Source: Thioalkalivibrio versutus (GTDB lineage Bacteria; Pseudomonadota; Gammaproteobacteria; Ectothiorhodospirales; Ectothiorhodospiraceae). Taken from it: DNA of 59,950 nucleotides. Of the stretch, positions 39,643 to 48,865 are shown piece after piece; within the stretch, counting starts at the first letter, position 1, and each line of letters starts with the position of its first letter. The position numbers and the translations under genes were made by a program. A model generated the notes under the pieces. The model did no database searches and had not been told where the DNA came from. It saw only the letters and a list, made by a program, of their open reading frames with translations. The DNA lies in assembly GCF_001999325.1 (NCBI RefSeq), contig NZ_MVAR01000039.1:1-59950 (forward strand), read 5' to 3'.

Positions 39643-40206
39643 ATGGCGAACTGGTTCGCGCAGCGCAGGCTGCGTCAGAAGGTGTGCGACCTGCGGCCGC
39701 AGATGTACCGCATGGCATTCGCGTGGTGTCACGATGCCGCGCTGGCGGATGACCTGGTGCAGGAGGCAATGATGAAGGCCCTGACCCGGCTGAAGTCGTT
39801 GCAGGACGAGAACGCCCTGAAGGCCTGGGTGTTCCGCATCATGACCAACTGTTACCGCGACTGGGGCCGGCGGCAGAAGGACACGGTGGATGTGGACAGC
39901 ATGGAGCTGTCCTGCGAGGACTGCCCGGAGCAACAGACCGAGCGCAATCGCATGGTCGCGGATGTCCACCGGGCGATGGCCGAACTGAGTACCGATCACC
40001 GTCAGGTGGTCGCGCTGGTGGACCTGGAGGGTTTTGCCTACTCCGAGGTCTCGGAGGTGCTGGACGTACCGATCGGCACCGTGATGAGTCGCCTGAGCCG
40101 GGCTCGGGCGCAGTTGAAGAAGGTGCTGCTGGAGCAGCAGGCCGACACGGGGACAGCGGCCGATACACCCTATCTCAAGGTAGTGAGGAATCGGCATGTC
40201 GAATGA
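39643..40206 (+). CDS. ECF-family RNA polymerase sigma factor
   Basis: A 187-residue sigma factor with only regions 2 and 4. Region 2 spans about 15-75, with YRMAFAWCHDAALADDLVQEAMMKAL and the -10 recognition helix ending VFRIMTNCYRDWGRR. Region 4 spans about 105-160, with VVALVDLEGFAYSEVSEVLDVPIGTVMSRLSRAR. The ATG follows GGATGGAGGA. The next gene overlaps it by 11 bases and encodes a membrane anti-sigma factor. Its target promoters are unknown. It sits divergently from the helical hypothetical gene. Confidence 0.93.
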   Translation: MANWFAQRRLRQKVCDLRPQMYRMAFAWCHDAALADDLVQEAMMKALTRLKSLQDENALKAWVFRIMTNCYRDWGRRQKDTVDVDSMELSCEDCPEQQTERNRMVADVHRAMAELSTDHRQVVALVDLEGFAYSEVSEVLDVPIGTVMSRLSRARAQLKKVLLEQQADTGTAADTPYLKVVRNRHVE

Positions 40207-41023
40207 ACGACTGAGTGCAAAGAATCGACCCAGCGAGGAGATTCTCAATGCCTTCGTGGACGGCGAGTTCTCGCCGGAGGATCGTCTGTTTACGCTGAAG
40301 ACGATCGCCTCCAGTGAGCATCTGAGTCGCGAGGTCTGCGACATGCACCAGCTCAAGGAGCTGGTGAACATGGCCTACGAAGACGTCCCGGCCGGGCGCG
40401 CGGCCGGCACCACCGGTGGCCGTTGCCGGTTATCGCGCGGTGGAGGTTCGGCCTGGTTCCCGTCGGTGGCGGCCGGGGTGCTCGCGCTGGTCGTGGGTTC
40501 GCTGGGTGGATACGAGATCACTCGCGATGCCGGCTTCTTCGGGGGCGACCATGCTGCTGCGCCCGGCCAGGAGTCCGGGGCCCTGGCGCAGGTGGCTGCC
40601 AGCGATAACGCGCCCGGCGGGGCCGCGGCCCCGCAGCAGGTGTTTTCGGCTACCGAAACCGATCAGATTCTGCTGCACATTAACGAGGCGGATACCCGCG
40701 CGGTGGACGAGTTGCTGGACGACATCGAGAGCATGTATCGCGAGGCGGCCACGGTCGGGCGCGACCTGAACGTGCAGGTGGTGGTGCACAACAACGCGAT
40801 GGGCATGCTGCGAACCGACAGCGCACCCTATCCGGAACGTGTCGCGAGCATGGCGGAGGCGTACCCCACGCTGCGCTTTACCGCCTGTGCCCAGACCCTC
40901 AACCGCCTGGCGCGCGAGGAAGGCCAGAAGGTGGATATCCTGCCACAGGCTGAACTGATTGATTCCGGCGTCGCCGAGGCGGCCCGCCGTCAGGCGGAAG
41001 GCTGGATCTACATCAAGGTCTGA
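40196..41023 (+). CDS. Membrane anti-sigma factor fused to a DsrE-like domain
   Basis: A 275-residue fusion. Residues 1-65 resemble an anti-sigma N-terminal domain (ILNAFVDGEFSPEDR, then CDMHQLKELV) but lack a full HxxxCxxC zinc motif. One transmembrane helix lies at about 87-107 (FPSVAAGVLALVVGSLGG). After a low-complexity Ala/Gly linker, residues 155-275 form a DsrE/F-like domain with ILLHINEAD, QVVVHNNAMGML, Cys231 in FTACAQTLNRL and the C-terminus GWIYIKV. Topology with the N-terminus inside puts the DsrE domain in the periplasm. It probably holds the sigma factor until the DsrE domain senses a sulfur or thiol signal. Start overlaps the sigma gene by 11 bases. Confidence 0.8.
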   Translation: MSNERLSAKNRPSEEILNAFVDGEFSPEDRLFTLKTIASSEHLSREVCDMHQLKELVNMAYEDVPAGRAAGTTGGRCRLSRGGGSAWFPSVAAGVLALVVGSLGGYEITRDAGFFGGDHAAAPGQESGALAQVAASDNAPGGAAAPQQVFSATETDQILLHINEADTRAVDELLDDIESMYREAATVGRDLNVQVVVHNNAMGMLRTDSAPYPERVASMAEAYPTLRFTACAQTLNRLAREEGQKVDILPQAELIDSGVAEAARRQAEGWIYIKV

Positions 41024-41044
41024 TTCGGCACGGCCGGAGTCTCG

Positions 41045-41533
41045 ATGCAAGTCGACCCACAAGTGCTGCGCCCCGGCTGGTTCCTGGCCGGGGCGCTCTT
41101 GTTGATGCTGGCGGCAGGCGGCGCGACTGCTGTATTGATGGGCACCGTCGCCAAGGCGCCGGCGGCCGAAGAGCCGCTGCGGGTGGTCTATCACATCAAC
41201 ACCGATGACCTGGAGCTCCACCTGAACGCCCTGCGCAACCTGCAGAATCACATCGACGGTAGCCCCGATGATGTTTCGCTCAAGATCAAGGTGTTGACTC
41301 ATGGCAGCGGCATCAGTCTGCTGCAGCACGCCCGTACCGATCCGGACCTGCGCAGTACCGTGAACACCCTTAAGCTGCAGGATGTGCGCTTTTTGGTGTG
41401 TGGCAACTCGCTGGAATCGCGCGGGCTCGAACGCAGCGATCTGCATGAGGTATCGGACAGGGACGTGGTTCCCAGTGGCATCGTGGAACTGACCCGCCTG
41501 CAACGCTCCGGTTACACCTACATCAAGCCCTGA
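41045..41533 (+). CDS. Membrane-anchored or exported DsrE-family protein
   Basis: A 162-residue protein with one N-terminal hydrophobic helix (about 12-34, a signal anchor or signal peptide) and a DsrE/DUF1791-like domain. It shows VVYHINTDD, VLTHGSGISLL, Cys119 in FLVCGNSLESR and the ending GYTYIKP. The domain aligns by eye with the DsrE part of the anti-sigma gene, including the single cysteine and the C-terminal motif. It is 21 bases downstream in the same operon and ends close to the convergent murU. DsrE proteins carry sulfur on a cysteine in sulfur-oxidising bacteria; that activity is not shown here. Confidence 0.8.
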   Translation: MQVDPQVLRPGWFLAGALLLMLAAGGATAVLMGTVAKAPAAEEPLRVVYHINTDDLELHLNALRNLQNHIDGSPDDVSLKIKVLTHGSGISLLQHARTDPDLRSTVNTLKLQDVRFLVCGNSLESRGLERSDLHEVSDRDVVPSGIVELTRLQRSGYTYIKP

Positions 41534-41566
41534 CCGGAGCGGCCGCATCCCCCCTGCGTTGGGTGA

Positions 41567-42244
<678 letters not shown>

Positions 42245-43240
42245 TTAATCCTCCCGCATCCGTTCGGGCATGTGGGTTTGAAACCAGCCTGCCACCGGTG
42301 CCAGCGCCGGCTGTGACAGCCCCTGCGCCAGGAGTCGATGCAGGCGCGGCAGGTGTTCCAGGTAGCGCGGTTTGGCATCCCGGCGTGCCAGGCGTACGAA
42401 GATCCCGAGGATCTTGGTGCTGCGCTGGACGCCGAGGACGCGGTAGTGCTGCATGAAGATCTCGGGGTCCCAGGCCGTTCCCGCGGCATAACGCATCAAT
42501 GCCCGCTCCACGGTGGCGGGCGACACCTCGCGCCGGGCGTCTTCCAGCAGCGAGACGACATCGTAGGCGGGGCTGCCGATCACGGCATCCTGGAAATCCA
42601 GGACGGCACAATCGCCATCCTCGCCGGGTGGCAGCATCAGGTTGTCCACGTGGAAGTCGCGTAGCACCAGTGTCCCGGGCAGGATGGGCAGGCCTTCCAG
42701 CGCCTCCCGCCAGGCTGCGAGAAATCCGTTGCGCAGGGACGCGCTCATCGGGGTGCCGTGTTGTTCCGGCCAGTACCAGTCGGCAAACAGCGCGGCCTCG
42801 TCCAGCAGGCGCGGGGTGTCGTAGGCGGGGACGTCCGGGGCCTTTGCGGCCTGCGCTGGCCAGGCGCGATGCAGCTGGATCAGGGTGTCGATGGCGCGGT
42901 CGTACAAAGGACCTTCCGCGGCCCCCTCGGCGAGGGCCCGGGTGAAGGTTCGGTCGCCGAGGTCCTCGAGCAGCACGAAGCCGGTGGCTGGATCGTGCGC
43001 AAGGATGCGCGGGGGGCGCAGCCCCAGCGATTCCAGCAGTCGTGCAATCTCCACGAACGGCTCGGTGGCCTCGCGCTCGGGTGGCGCATCCATCAGCACC
43101 ACCGGTTGGTCGTCGCGGCACAGGCGAAAATAGCGCCGAAAACTGGCATCTGCACGCAGGAGTGCCAGGTCGGTGAACCTGCCCGGCTGGTCCTTCAGCC
43201 AGGCCTGGAGCTGCTTGCTGCGGCGATCGTCCGGGATCAT
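42245..43240 (-). CDS. amgK: N-acetylmuramate/N-acetylglucosamine 1-kinase
   Basis: An aminoglycoside-phosphotransferase-fold sugar kinase of 331 residues that phosphorylates MurNAc and GlcNAc at C1. Motifs are ADASFRRYFRL, VLMDAPPE, the catalytic LVLRDFHVDNLML and metal-binding VLDFQDAVIGSPAYD. It starts by ATGA overlap with cpdA and is followed by murU. Start ATG 43240; a longer in-frame extension overlaps cpdA and is not real. Confidence 0.9.
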   Translation of the reverse strand: MIPDDRRSKQLQAWLKDQPGRFTDLALLRADASFRRYFRLCRDDQPVVLMDAPPEREATEPFVEIARLLESLGLRPPRILAHDPATGFVLLEDLGDRTFTRALAEGAAEGPLYDRAIDTLIQLHRAWPAQAAKAPDVPAYDTPRLLDEAALFADWYWPEQHGTPMSASLRNGFLAAWREALEGLPILPGTLVLRDFHVDNLMLPPGEDGDCAVLDFQDAVIGSPAYDVVSLLEDARREVSPATVERALMRYAAGTAWDPEIFMQHYRVLGVQRSTKILGIFVRLARRDAKPRYLEHLPRLHRLLAQGLSQPALAPVAGWFQTHMPERMRED

Positions 43241-44016
43241 GCGCGGGCCTCGGGAAATTCGCCGGATAGACGCTCGACGCGGGTGTCGATGCGGCCATCG
43301 GCATGCAGTGCCAGAACGCGGTAGCCGGCGTGTTCGGTATCCAGCGCGAACTGTTCGGAGCCGGGGGCGAACTGGACGCAGGTGGAGGGGCAGCCCAGCA
43401 GTTCGACGCCCTGGCGCTCGGCGCGGAAATCCTGATGGATGTGGCCGAACAGGCATGCGCGTACGCGCGGGTGGTGATCCAGGATCGCGAACAGGTCGTC
43501 GGGATTGGTCAGGCCGATCCGGTCCATCCATGCGCTGCCGACGGGCACGACCGGATGGTGAACGGCGACCAAGCCCCAGTGATCGGGGTGTGCGGTCAGT
43601 ACTTGATCCAGGCGCGACAACTCGGCCGGCTCGATGCGCCCGGACGCCTGCCCCGCAACCGCCGAATTGATCCCGACCAGCAGCCAGTCGCCGAGCAGCC
43701 GGTGCCCGTCCAGGGTATGTCCGGCGCCCGTGAAGGCGCGGTGCAGCAGGGTCCGGTCATCGTGGTTGCCCGCCAGGCCGGCGAGCGGCCAGCCTTTCAC
43801 GTGTTCGTCGAGCATTGCGAGGAGTCGCGTGTAGGCCGCCGGATCCGGATCTTCGGCCAGGTCGCCCGTGAGCCATAGCAGGTCCGGCCGGGCCTCGTTC
43901 CGGCGCAGGGCCTCGAGCACGCGGGCGAGCTGGCGGTCGCTGTCGGGATAACCCGGTCGAATGGGGCCCGGCTCCCGGCCGAGGTGGGTGTCGCTGATCT
44001 GAAGGATGTGCTGCAT
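43237..44016 (-). CDS. cpdA: 3',5'-cyclic-AMP phosphodiesterase
   Basis: Metallophosphoesterase of 259 residues, CpdA type. Metal motifs are ILQISDTHLGRE, LTGDLAED, LAGNHDDRTL, VHHPVVPVGS and CLFGHIHQDF. It lowers cAMP and so opposes crp, encoded about 13 kb away. It starts divergently from dksA and is coupled to amgK. Whether it shares a transcript with the murein recycling genes for regulatory reasons is unknown. Confidence 0.9.
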   Translation of the reverse strand: MQHILQISDTHLGREPGPIRPGYPDSDRQLARVLEALRRNEARPDLLWLTGDLAEDPDPAAYTRLLAMLDEHVKGWPLAGLAGNHDDRTLLHRAFTGAGHTLDGHRLLGDWLLVGINSAVAGQASGRIEPAELSRLDQVLTAHPDHWGLVAVHHPVVPVGSAWMDRIGLTNPDDLFAILDHHPRVRACLFGHIHQDFRAERQGVELLGCPSTCVQFAPGSEQFALDTEHAGYRVLALHADGRIDTRVERLSGEFPEARA

Positions 44017-44075
44017 GCGGCCGGTGTCGTTTTCCGTATGGTGCCGGTTGTGTGCGTTCGGGCGCGCTTTCGCGT

Positions 44076-44106
44076 TTGCCGCCCGGCAGGGTTATTGCCC
44101 TATACT
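44076..44106 (+). promoter_or_regulatory. Promoter candidate for dksA
   Basis: TTGCCG, 19 bases, TATACT. The -10 box is good; the spacer is long. It lies about 75 bases before dksA. Confidence 0.45.
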
Positions 44107-44179
44107 CGATCGGGTGTACTGTGCAATGCGCCGGGGCCTTCCCGCATGGGGCGAGAGGGGGCCTGGCGAGGGGTCCAAG

Positions 44180-44602
44180 ATGAGCCAAGAAGCCAAGACC
44201 CGCCCGGATTCCGGGTACCGTCCGTCCGAGGACGAACCCTACATGAATCCGCGTCAACTGGACTACTTTCGCGCCAAGCTCGAGGCCTGGCGTGCCGAGC
44301 TGATCGAGGAATCGGAACAGACTCTGGAGCACCTGCGCAGCGAGAGCTGGCAGGAGCCGGACCCGAATGACCGCGCCAGCCACGAGACCGATGCCGGCCT
44401 GGAGCTGCGAACCCGGGATCGGTACCGCAAGCTCCTGAACAAGATTGACGCGGCGCTGGCGCGCATCGAGCAGGGCGAATACGGCTATTGCGAGGAGACC
44501 GGTGAACCGATCGGCATCGCGCGGCTGGAGGCGCGCCCGATTGCCACGCTGAGCGTGGCGGCCCAGGAGGCCCATGAGCGCGACGAGGCCCGCTATGAAT
44601 AG
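44180..44602 (+). CDS. dksA: DksA-family transcription factor lacking most zinc-finger cysteines
   Basis: A 140-residue secondary-channel regulator of RNA polymerase that works with ppGpp. The coiled-coil tip motif DPNDRASHE (Asp61, Asp64, Ala66) is intact. The zinc-finger region reads YGYCEETGEPIGIARLEARP followed by ATLSVAAQ, so only Cys104 of the four E. coli cysteines remains (Thr107, Ser125, Ala128 replace the others). This is like zinc-independent DksA proteins of alphaproteobacteria. Start ATG 44180 chosen; the upstream frame is not conserved. A second, four-cysteine DksA may exist elsewhere in the genome. Confidence 0.92.
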   Translation: MSQEAKTRPDSGYRPSEDEPYMNPRQLDYFRAKLEAWRAELIEESEQTLEHLRSESWQEPDPNDRASHETDAGLELRTRDRYRKLLNKIDAALARIEQGEYGYCEETGEPIGIARLEARPIATLSVAAQEAHERDEARYE

Positions 44603-44619
44603 GGCCTGTCTGGTCCGGG

Positions 44620-45987
44620 TTACTCGCCGGCCAGCACTCGGGTAAACACCCGCGAGTTGCGCGCCTGGTTGTAGCGGGTCTGCCGGCTGACGGGCAGATC
44701 GTCCACCTTGCCTGGCGTGTAACCGCGTTCCTGGAACCACTGGGCGGTGCGCGTGGTGAGCACGAATACCCGCCGGATTCCCTGTTCCTGCGCCAGGTGT
44801 TCCATTGCCTGCAGCAAACGGTCGCCGCGGCCGCTCCCGCGGTAATCCGCGTGCAGGGCCAGGCAGGCAATCTCCGCGGCATCCGCCTCGAAGGGGTAGA
44901 GCGCGGCGGTGCCGATGATCAGGCCGTCGGCCTCCAGCACCTGGAAGCGGTCGATCTCCAGCTCCAAGTGCTCCCGCGCGCGATGTACCAGGATGCCCTC
45001 GGCCTCCAGCGGTTCCAGTAGCGCATGGATACCCCCCACATCGTCGAGTGTGGCCGGGCGCAGCCGTTCCAGTGGCTCGCGCGAGACCAGTGTGCCGATT
45101 CCCAGGCGGGTGAACAGCTCGGTCAGGAGCCCACCGTCGTCCCGACGGTCGATCAGGTGCACCCGGATCTCGCGCTGGCGACAGGCGTCGATCGCGCTCT
45201 TCAGGTGGTTGGCCAGTTCCTGCGGCAGGTCGGTGGAGGTCTCCAGCAGCTCCTGCGCGGCCGGCACGGTGAGCTGGTCCAGCACGCCGTGTTCGGGATC
45301 GCGCAACACCCCGGCTTCGGTGAGAAAGATCAGCTTGTCGGCGTTCAGCGCGATCGCGACCTGGGTGGCGACATCCTCGCCGGAGAGGTTGAACACCTCG
45401 CCGGTGGGGGAGTAGCCGAGCGGGGAGACCAGGGCCACCTGCTCGCGGTCCAGCAGGGCCGCGAGTGCGGTGGTGTCCACCCCGCGCACCTCGCCGGTGT
45501 AGTGGAAGTCCACGCCGTCGCGTACGCCCAGTGGCCGTGCGGTGACGAAGTTGCCACTGGCCACGCGCAGGCGTGCGTTGCCGGTACCCGGCTGGCCGAG
45601 GCTGCGCGAGAGCAGGCCCTCGATCTGCAGGCGCAGCCGACCGACCGCATCCAGCACCGCTTCCAGCGCTGCGCCATCCGTTACGCGCAACCCGTTGGCG
45701 TAAGCCGGGGTCAGTCCGCGCTCGGTCATCCGTGCCTCGATTTGCGGGCGCGCCCCGTAGACCAGCACGACGCGGATACCCAGGGCATTGAGTTTGGCGA
45801 TATCGCGCATCAGTGCCGGAAACTCCGGCGCCTGGGCGGCCTCGCCTGCGAGCGCGATCACCATGGTGCGCCCGCGGTGGGCGGCGATGTACGGCACCGC
45901 ATCACGGAACCAGGCGAGCTCCCCGGGCTGCGGGGCTCGGCGCGAGGGCGCGTGATTGCGGGCGGCTGGGTTGGATGTGGCGGTCAC
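44620..45987 (-). CDS. argA: N-acetylglutamate synthase
   Basis: First enzyme of arginine synthesis; 455 residues. An N-terminal amino-acid-kinase-like domain (VVLVYGARPQIEARM, HYTGEVRGVDT, PLGYSPTGEVFNLSGEDVA) binds arginine for feedback, and a C-terminal GNAT domain (CLALHADYRGSGRGDRLL) does acetyl transfer. Translation starts with GTG at 45987. It converges on dksA with 17 bases between. Upstream lies a palindromic element. No ArgR box was recognised. Confidence 0.94.
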   Translation of the reverse strand: MTATSNPAARNHAPSRRAPQPGELAWFRDAVPYIAAHRGRTMVIALAGEAAQAPEFPALMRDIAKLNALGIRVVLVYGARPQIEARMTERGLTPAYANGLRVTDGAALEAVLDAVGRLRLQIEGLLSRSLGQPGTGNARLRVASGNFVTARPLGVRDGVDFHYTGEVRGVDTTALAALLDREQVALVSPLGYSPTGEVFNLSGEDVATQVAIALNADKLIFLTEAGVLRDPEHGVLDQLTVPAAQELLETSTDLPQELANHLKSAIDACRQREIRVHLIDRRDDGGLLTELFTRLGIGTLVSREPLERLRPATLDDVGGIHALLEPLEAEGILVHRAREHLELEIDRFQVLEADGLIIGTAALYPFEADAAEIACLALHADYRGSGRGDRLLQAMEHLAQEQGIRRVFVLTTRTAQWFQERGYTPGKVDDLPVSRQTRYNQARNSRVFTRVLAGE

Positions 45988-46028
45988 GGGCGTGTCCGTT
46001 TCCTGATGATGTCCTTGAGCAGACAGTC

Positions 46029-46127
46029 TAGGGAATCACGGATCAATGTACACGTGGGATCAGTCAGGCCTGCTGGCCCGATCCTGCGGGAAGGGGTGTT
46101 AGGGAAACATTGATCAGTGTTTCCCTA
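46029..46127. repeat. 99-bp palindromic element with TAGGGAA/TTTCCCTA ends
   Basis: The right part is a perfect 10-bp inverted repeat (TAGGGAAACA at 46100-46109, TGTTTCCCTA at 46118-46127) around a TGATCA core. A related copy begins at 46029 and matches 17 of 21 bases to the one at 46100. The right hairpin includes the DUF192 stop codon and may end that transcript. It resembles a small mobile palindromic repeat. Confidence 0.6.
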
Positions 46128-46598
46128 GTCGGTCTCGCCCACGAGGCGTTCGAGGTCCGGGACGGAGGCGCCGGGCGCGATACCGTGTTCCTTGAACCAC
46201 CCGGCATTGACCTCCAGGGCGTAGCGCACCGGCCGTTTCGCCTCGTGTATGCGGGTGGAGTGGGGCGTCATGCTGGCGATGTTGGTAATGGTGAAGTCGG
46301 CATCGATGAAGGCCACGTCCAGCGGGATGCGGGTGTTCTGCATCCACATGCCGTAGTGCGCCGGTCGTGGCCAGATGAACAGCATGCCGTGGTCGGCGGG
46401 CAGGTGGTCGCGGTGCATCAGCCCGATCCGGCGGCTACGGTCGGTCGCGGCGATCTCGATCGTCAGGGCTTGTTCGCCGAGTTGCAGTTCGGCGGTCGGC
46501 AGCCCGCTTTCGGCCTGCGCCAGCCCCGTGCCCAGGACGAACAGCAGCACCAGCCCGACAAGGCCGGGCTGCGCGCGCCCCCGCGACGTATTGATCAA
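46125..46598 (-). CDS. DUF192 exported protein
   Basis: A 157-residue secreted DUF192 protein. The signal peptide (LVGLVLLFVLGTGLAQA) is cut near residue 29-30. Family marks are GLMHRDHLPADHGMLFIW, MWMQNTRIPLDVAFID and VNAGWFKEHGI. Translation seems to start at a TTG (46598), 2 bases after the stop of the metal-binding gene. DUF192 function is unknown; it often lies with envelope or metal genes. The hairpin of the repeat element overlaps its stop codon. Confidence 0.82.
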   Translation of the reverse strand: MINTSRGRAQPGLVGLVLLFVLGTGLAQAESGLPTAELQLGEQALTIEIAATDRSRRIGLMHRDHLPADHGMLFIWPRPAHYGMWMQNTRIPLDVAFIDADFTITNIASMTPHSTRIHEAKRPVRYALEVNAGWFKEHGIAPGASVPDLERLVGETD

Positions 46599-46600
46599 GC

Positions 46601-46873
46601 CTATTCGCCGCTCATGCGCCCCACGGCGCAGCTGGCAAACGACTTGGCCTTGGCGCTGGCGGAGCGCAGGCCGGAGACCGAACCGACCTCGGGGTAACCC
46701 ATGCTGGCGAGCTTGGCGGCGACCGCTTCGCGGGCGCTGTCGGGCGCCTCGATATCAACCGCACCGCCTTCCACGTCCACCTCGGCGTCGGTGACGCCCT
46801 CGACCTGCAGCAGGCCCTTGCGGATGGAGCTGGCGCAGCCGCCACACTTGATGTTCTCGACTTCGATTTTCAT
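46601..46873 (-). CDS. Heavy-metal-associated domain protein (CopZ/MerP-like)
   Basis: A 90-residue ferredoxin-fold metal chaperone. The metal site is NIKCGGCASSIRKGL with the CxxC pair near residues 10-13. The core is about 65 residues and the last 25 (SAKAKSFASCAVGRMSGE, with one more Cys) are an extension. ATG start with GGAGC upstream. Probably copper, but no P-type ATPase is near. DUF192 follows in the same unit and ilvD is divergent. Confidence 0.85.
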   Translation of the reverse strand: MKIEVENIKCGGCASSIRKGLLQVEGVTDAEVDVEGGAVDIEAPDSAREAVAAKLASMGYPEVGSVSGLRSASAKAKSFASCAVGRMSGE

Positions 46874-46899
46874 TGCAGGTGCTCCGGGGTACTGGGGTT

Positions 46900-46920
46900 T
46901 GTACGACTCATTATGTACGA
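46900..46920. repeat. Direct repeat in the divergent metal-gene/ilvD promoter region
   Basis: TGTACGA occurs at 46900-46906 and 46914-46920, 14 bases apart, in the 81-bp gap. Could be paired half sites for a regulator; unproven. Confidence 0.25.
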
Positions 46921-46954
46921 TCTGCGTTCACCGTAATCGTTCACGAGAATATAC

Positions 46955-48808
46955 ATGCCCGCCTATCGTTCCCGCACCACTACCCACGGCCGCAATATGG
47001 CGGGTGCCCGCGCCCTGTGGCGCGCCACCGGCATGAAGGATGGCGACTTCGGCAAGCCGATCATCGCCATTGCCAACTCCTTCACCCAGTTCGTGCCCGG
47101 GCACGTGCATCTGAAGGACCTGGGCCAGCTGGTGGCCGGCGAGGTGGAAAAGGCCGGCGGCGTGGCCAAGGAGTTCAACACCATCGCGGTGGACGACGGG
47201 ATCGCGATGGGCCACGGCGGGATGCTCTATTCGCTGCCCTCGCGCGAGATCATCGCCGACTCGGTCGAGTACATGGTCAACGCACACTGCGCCGATGCCT
47301 TGGTCTGCATCTCCAACTGCGACAAGATCACCCCCGGCATGCTGATGGCCGCGATGCGCCTGAACATCCCGGTGGTGTTCGTCTCCGGCGGGCCGATGGA
47401 GGCCGGCAAGGTGCAGGCCCCGGGCAGCGACAAGGTCATCCACCTGGATCTGGTGGACGCGATGGTCAAGGCCGCCGACTCCAGTGCCAGTGATGAAGAA
47501 GTGGAGGCCATCGAGCGCTCCGCCTGCCCGACCTGCGGGTCCTGCTCCGGCATGTTCACCGCCAATTCGATGAACTGCCTGACCGAGGCGCTGGGGCTGT
47601 CGCTGCCGGGCAACGGCTCGCTGCTGGCCACCCACGCCGGGCGCAAGAGCCTGTTCGAGCAGGCCGGCCGGCGCGTGGTCGAACTGGCCAAGCGTTACTA
47701 CGAGCAGGACGATGAATCTGCTTTGCCGCGTTCCATCGCCACCTTCGAGGCGTTCGAGAACGCGATGAGCCTGGATATCGCGATGGGCGGCTCCACCAAC
47801 ACGGTGCTGCACCTGCTGGCGGCCGCGCGCGAGGGCGAGGTCGACTTCACCATGGCCGACATCGACCGCCTGTCGCGCAAGGTGCCGAATCTGTGCAAGG
47901 TCGCCCCGGCCACCCAGCTCTATCACATGGAGGATGTCCACCGCGCCGGTGGTGTGGTCGGCATCCTCGCGGAGCTGGACCGCGGCGGGCTGATTCACCG
48001 CGACATTCCCACCGTGCACGCCGAGACCATGGGCCAGGCCCTGGAACAGTGGGACGTGATGCGCCACGCCGCCGAGGCCGAGACGCTTTACCAGGCCGCC
48101 CCGGGCGGCGTGCCTACCCAGGTCGCGTTCAGCCAGGACAAGACCTGGGACAGCCTGGACATCGACCGCGAGAACGGCTGCATCCGCGACATCGAGCATG
48201 CCTACTCGAAGGACGGTGGCCTGGCCGTGCTCTACGGCAACATGGCCCCGGACGGCTGCATCGTGAAGACTGCCGGGGTGGACGACAGCATCCTGACATT
48301 CTCGGGTCCGGCCCGTGTCTTCGAGAGCCAGGACGCGACGGTGGAGGCCATTCTTGGTGACCAGATCCAGGCGGGCGACGTGGTGATCATCCGCTACGAG
48401 GGCCCCAAGGGCGGCCCGGGCATGCAGGAAATGCTCTACCCGACGTCGTATCTCAAGTCCAAGGGCCTGGGCAAGGAATGCGCGCTGGTCACCGACGGGC
48501 GCTTCTCCGGCGGCACCTCCGGGCTGTCGATCGGTCACGTCTCGCCGGAGGCGGCGCAGGGTGGTGCGATCGGCCTGATCGAGGAAGGCGACACCATCGT
48601 GATCGACATCCCCGGTCGCGAGATCCGCATCGACGTCGACGACGCCACGCTGGCCGCACGGCGCGAGGCCATGGAGGCCCGTGGCGCGAAGGCCTGGAAA
48701 CCCGAGTCGCGGGAGCGGGCCGTCACCCAGGCCTTGCGCGCCTACGCCCTGATGACGACCTCCGCCGCCTACGGCGCGGTGCGCGACATCTCCCGCTTCG
48801 AGGACTAG
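46955..48808 (+). CDS. ilvD: Dihydroxy-acid dehydratase
   Basis: Fe-S dehydratase for valine, isoleucine and pantothenate synthesis; 617 residues. Cluster and active-site motifs are [32 protein letters not shown] and [21 protein letters not shown]. These cysteines fit a 2Fe-2S or 4Fe-4S DHAD. The ATG has a weak ribosome site (CGAGAA). It is alone, with no ilvB, N or C beside it, and divergent from the metal-binding protein gene. Confidence 0.96.
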   Translation: MPAYRSRTTTHGRNMAGARALWRATGMKDGDFGKPIIAIANSFTQFVPGHVHLKDLGQLVAGEVEKAGGVAKEFNTIAVDDGIAMGHGGMLYSLPSREIIADSVEYMVNAHCADALVCISNCDKITPGMLMAAMRLNIPVVFVSGGPMEAGKVQAPGSDKVIHLDLVDAMVKAADSSASDEEVEAIERSACPTCGSCSGMFTANSMNCLTEALGLSLPGNGSLLATHAGRKSLFEQAGRRVVELAKRYYEQDDESALPRSIATFEAFENAMSLDIAMGGSTNTVLHLLAAAREGEVDFTMADIDRLSRKVPNLCKVAPATQLYHMEDVHRAGGVVGILAELDRGGLIHRDIPTVHAETMGQALEQWDVMRHAAEAETLYQAAPGGVPTQVAFSQDKTWDSLDIDRENGCIRDIEHAYSKDGGLAVLYGNMAPDGCIVKTAGVDDSILTFSGPARVFESQDATVEAILGDQIQAGDVVIIRYEGPKGGPGMQEMLYPTSYLKSKGLGKECALVTDGRFSGGTSGLSIGHVSPEAAQGGAIGLIEEGDTIVIDIPGREIRIDVDDATLAARREAMEARGAKAWKPESRERAVTQALRAYALMTTSAAYGAVRDISRFED

Positions 48809-48865
48809 CCCAGGGCCCAAACCGAAAAAAGCGAACGCATGTAACGCAACCACAGGGAGGTGGTG

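Noticed and set aside
42245-43531. Longer start for amgK
   Set aside because: The extra 97 codons overlap cpdA and are not conserved; ATGA coupling supports 43240.
46928-48853. 641-codon open frame antisense to ilvD
   Set aside because: Mirror of a conserved enzyme; no independent support.
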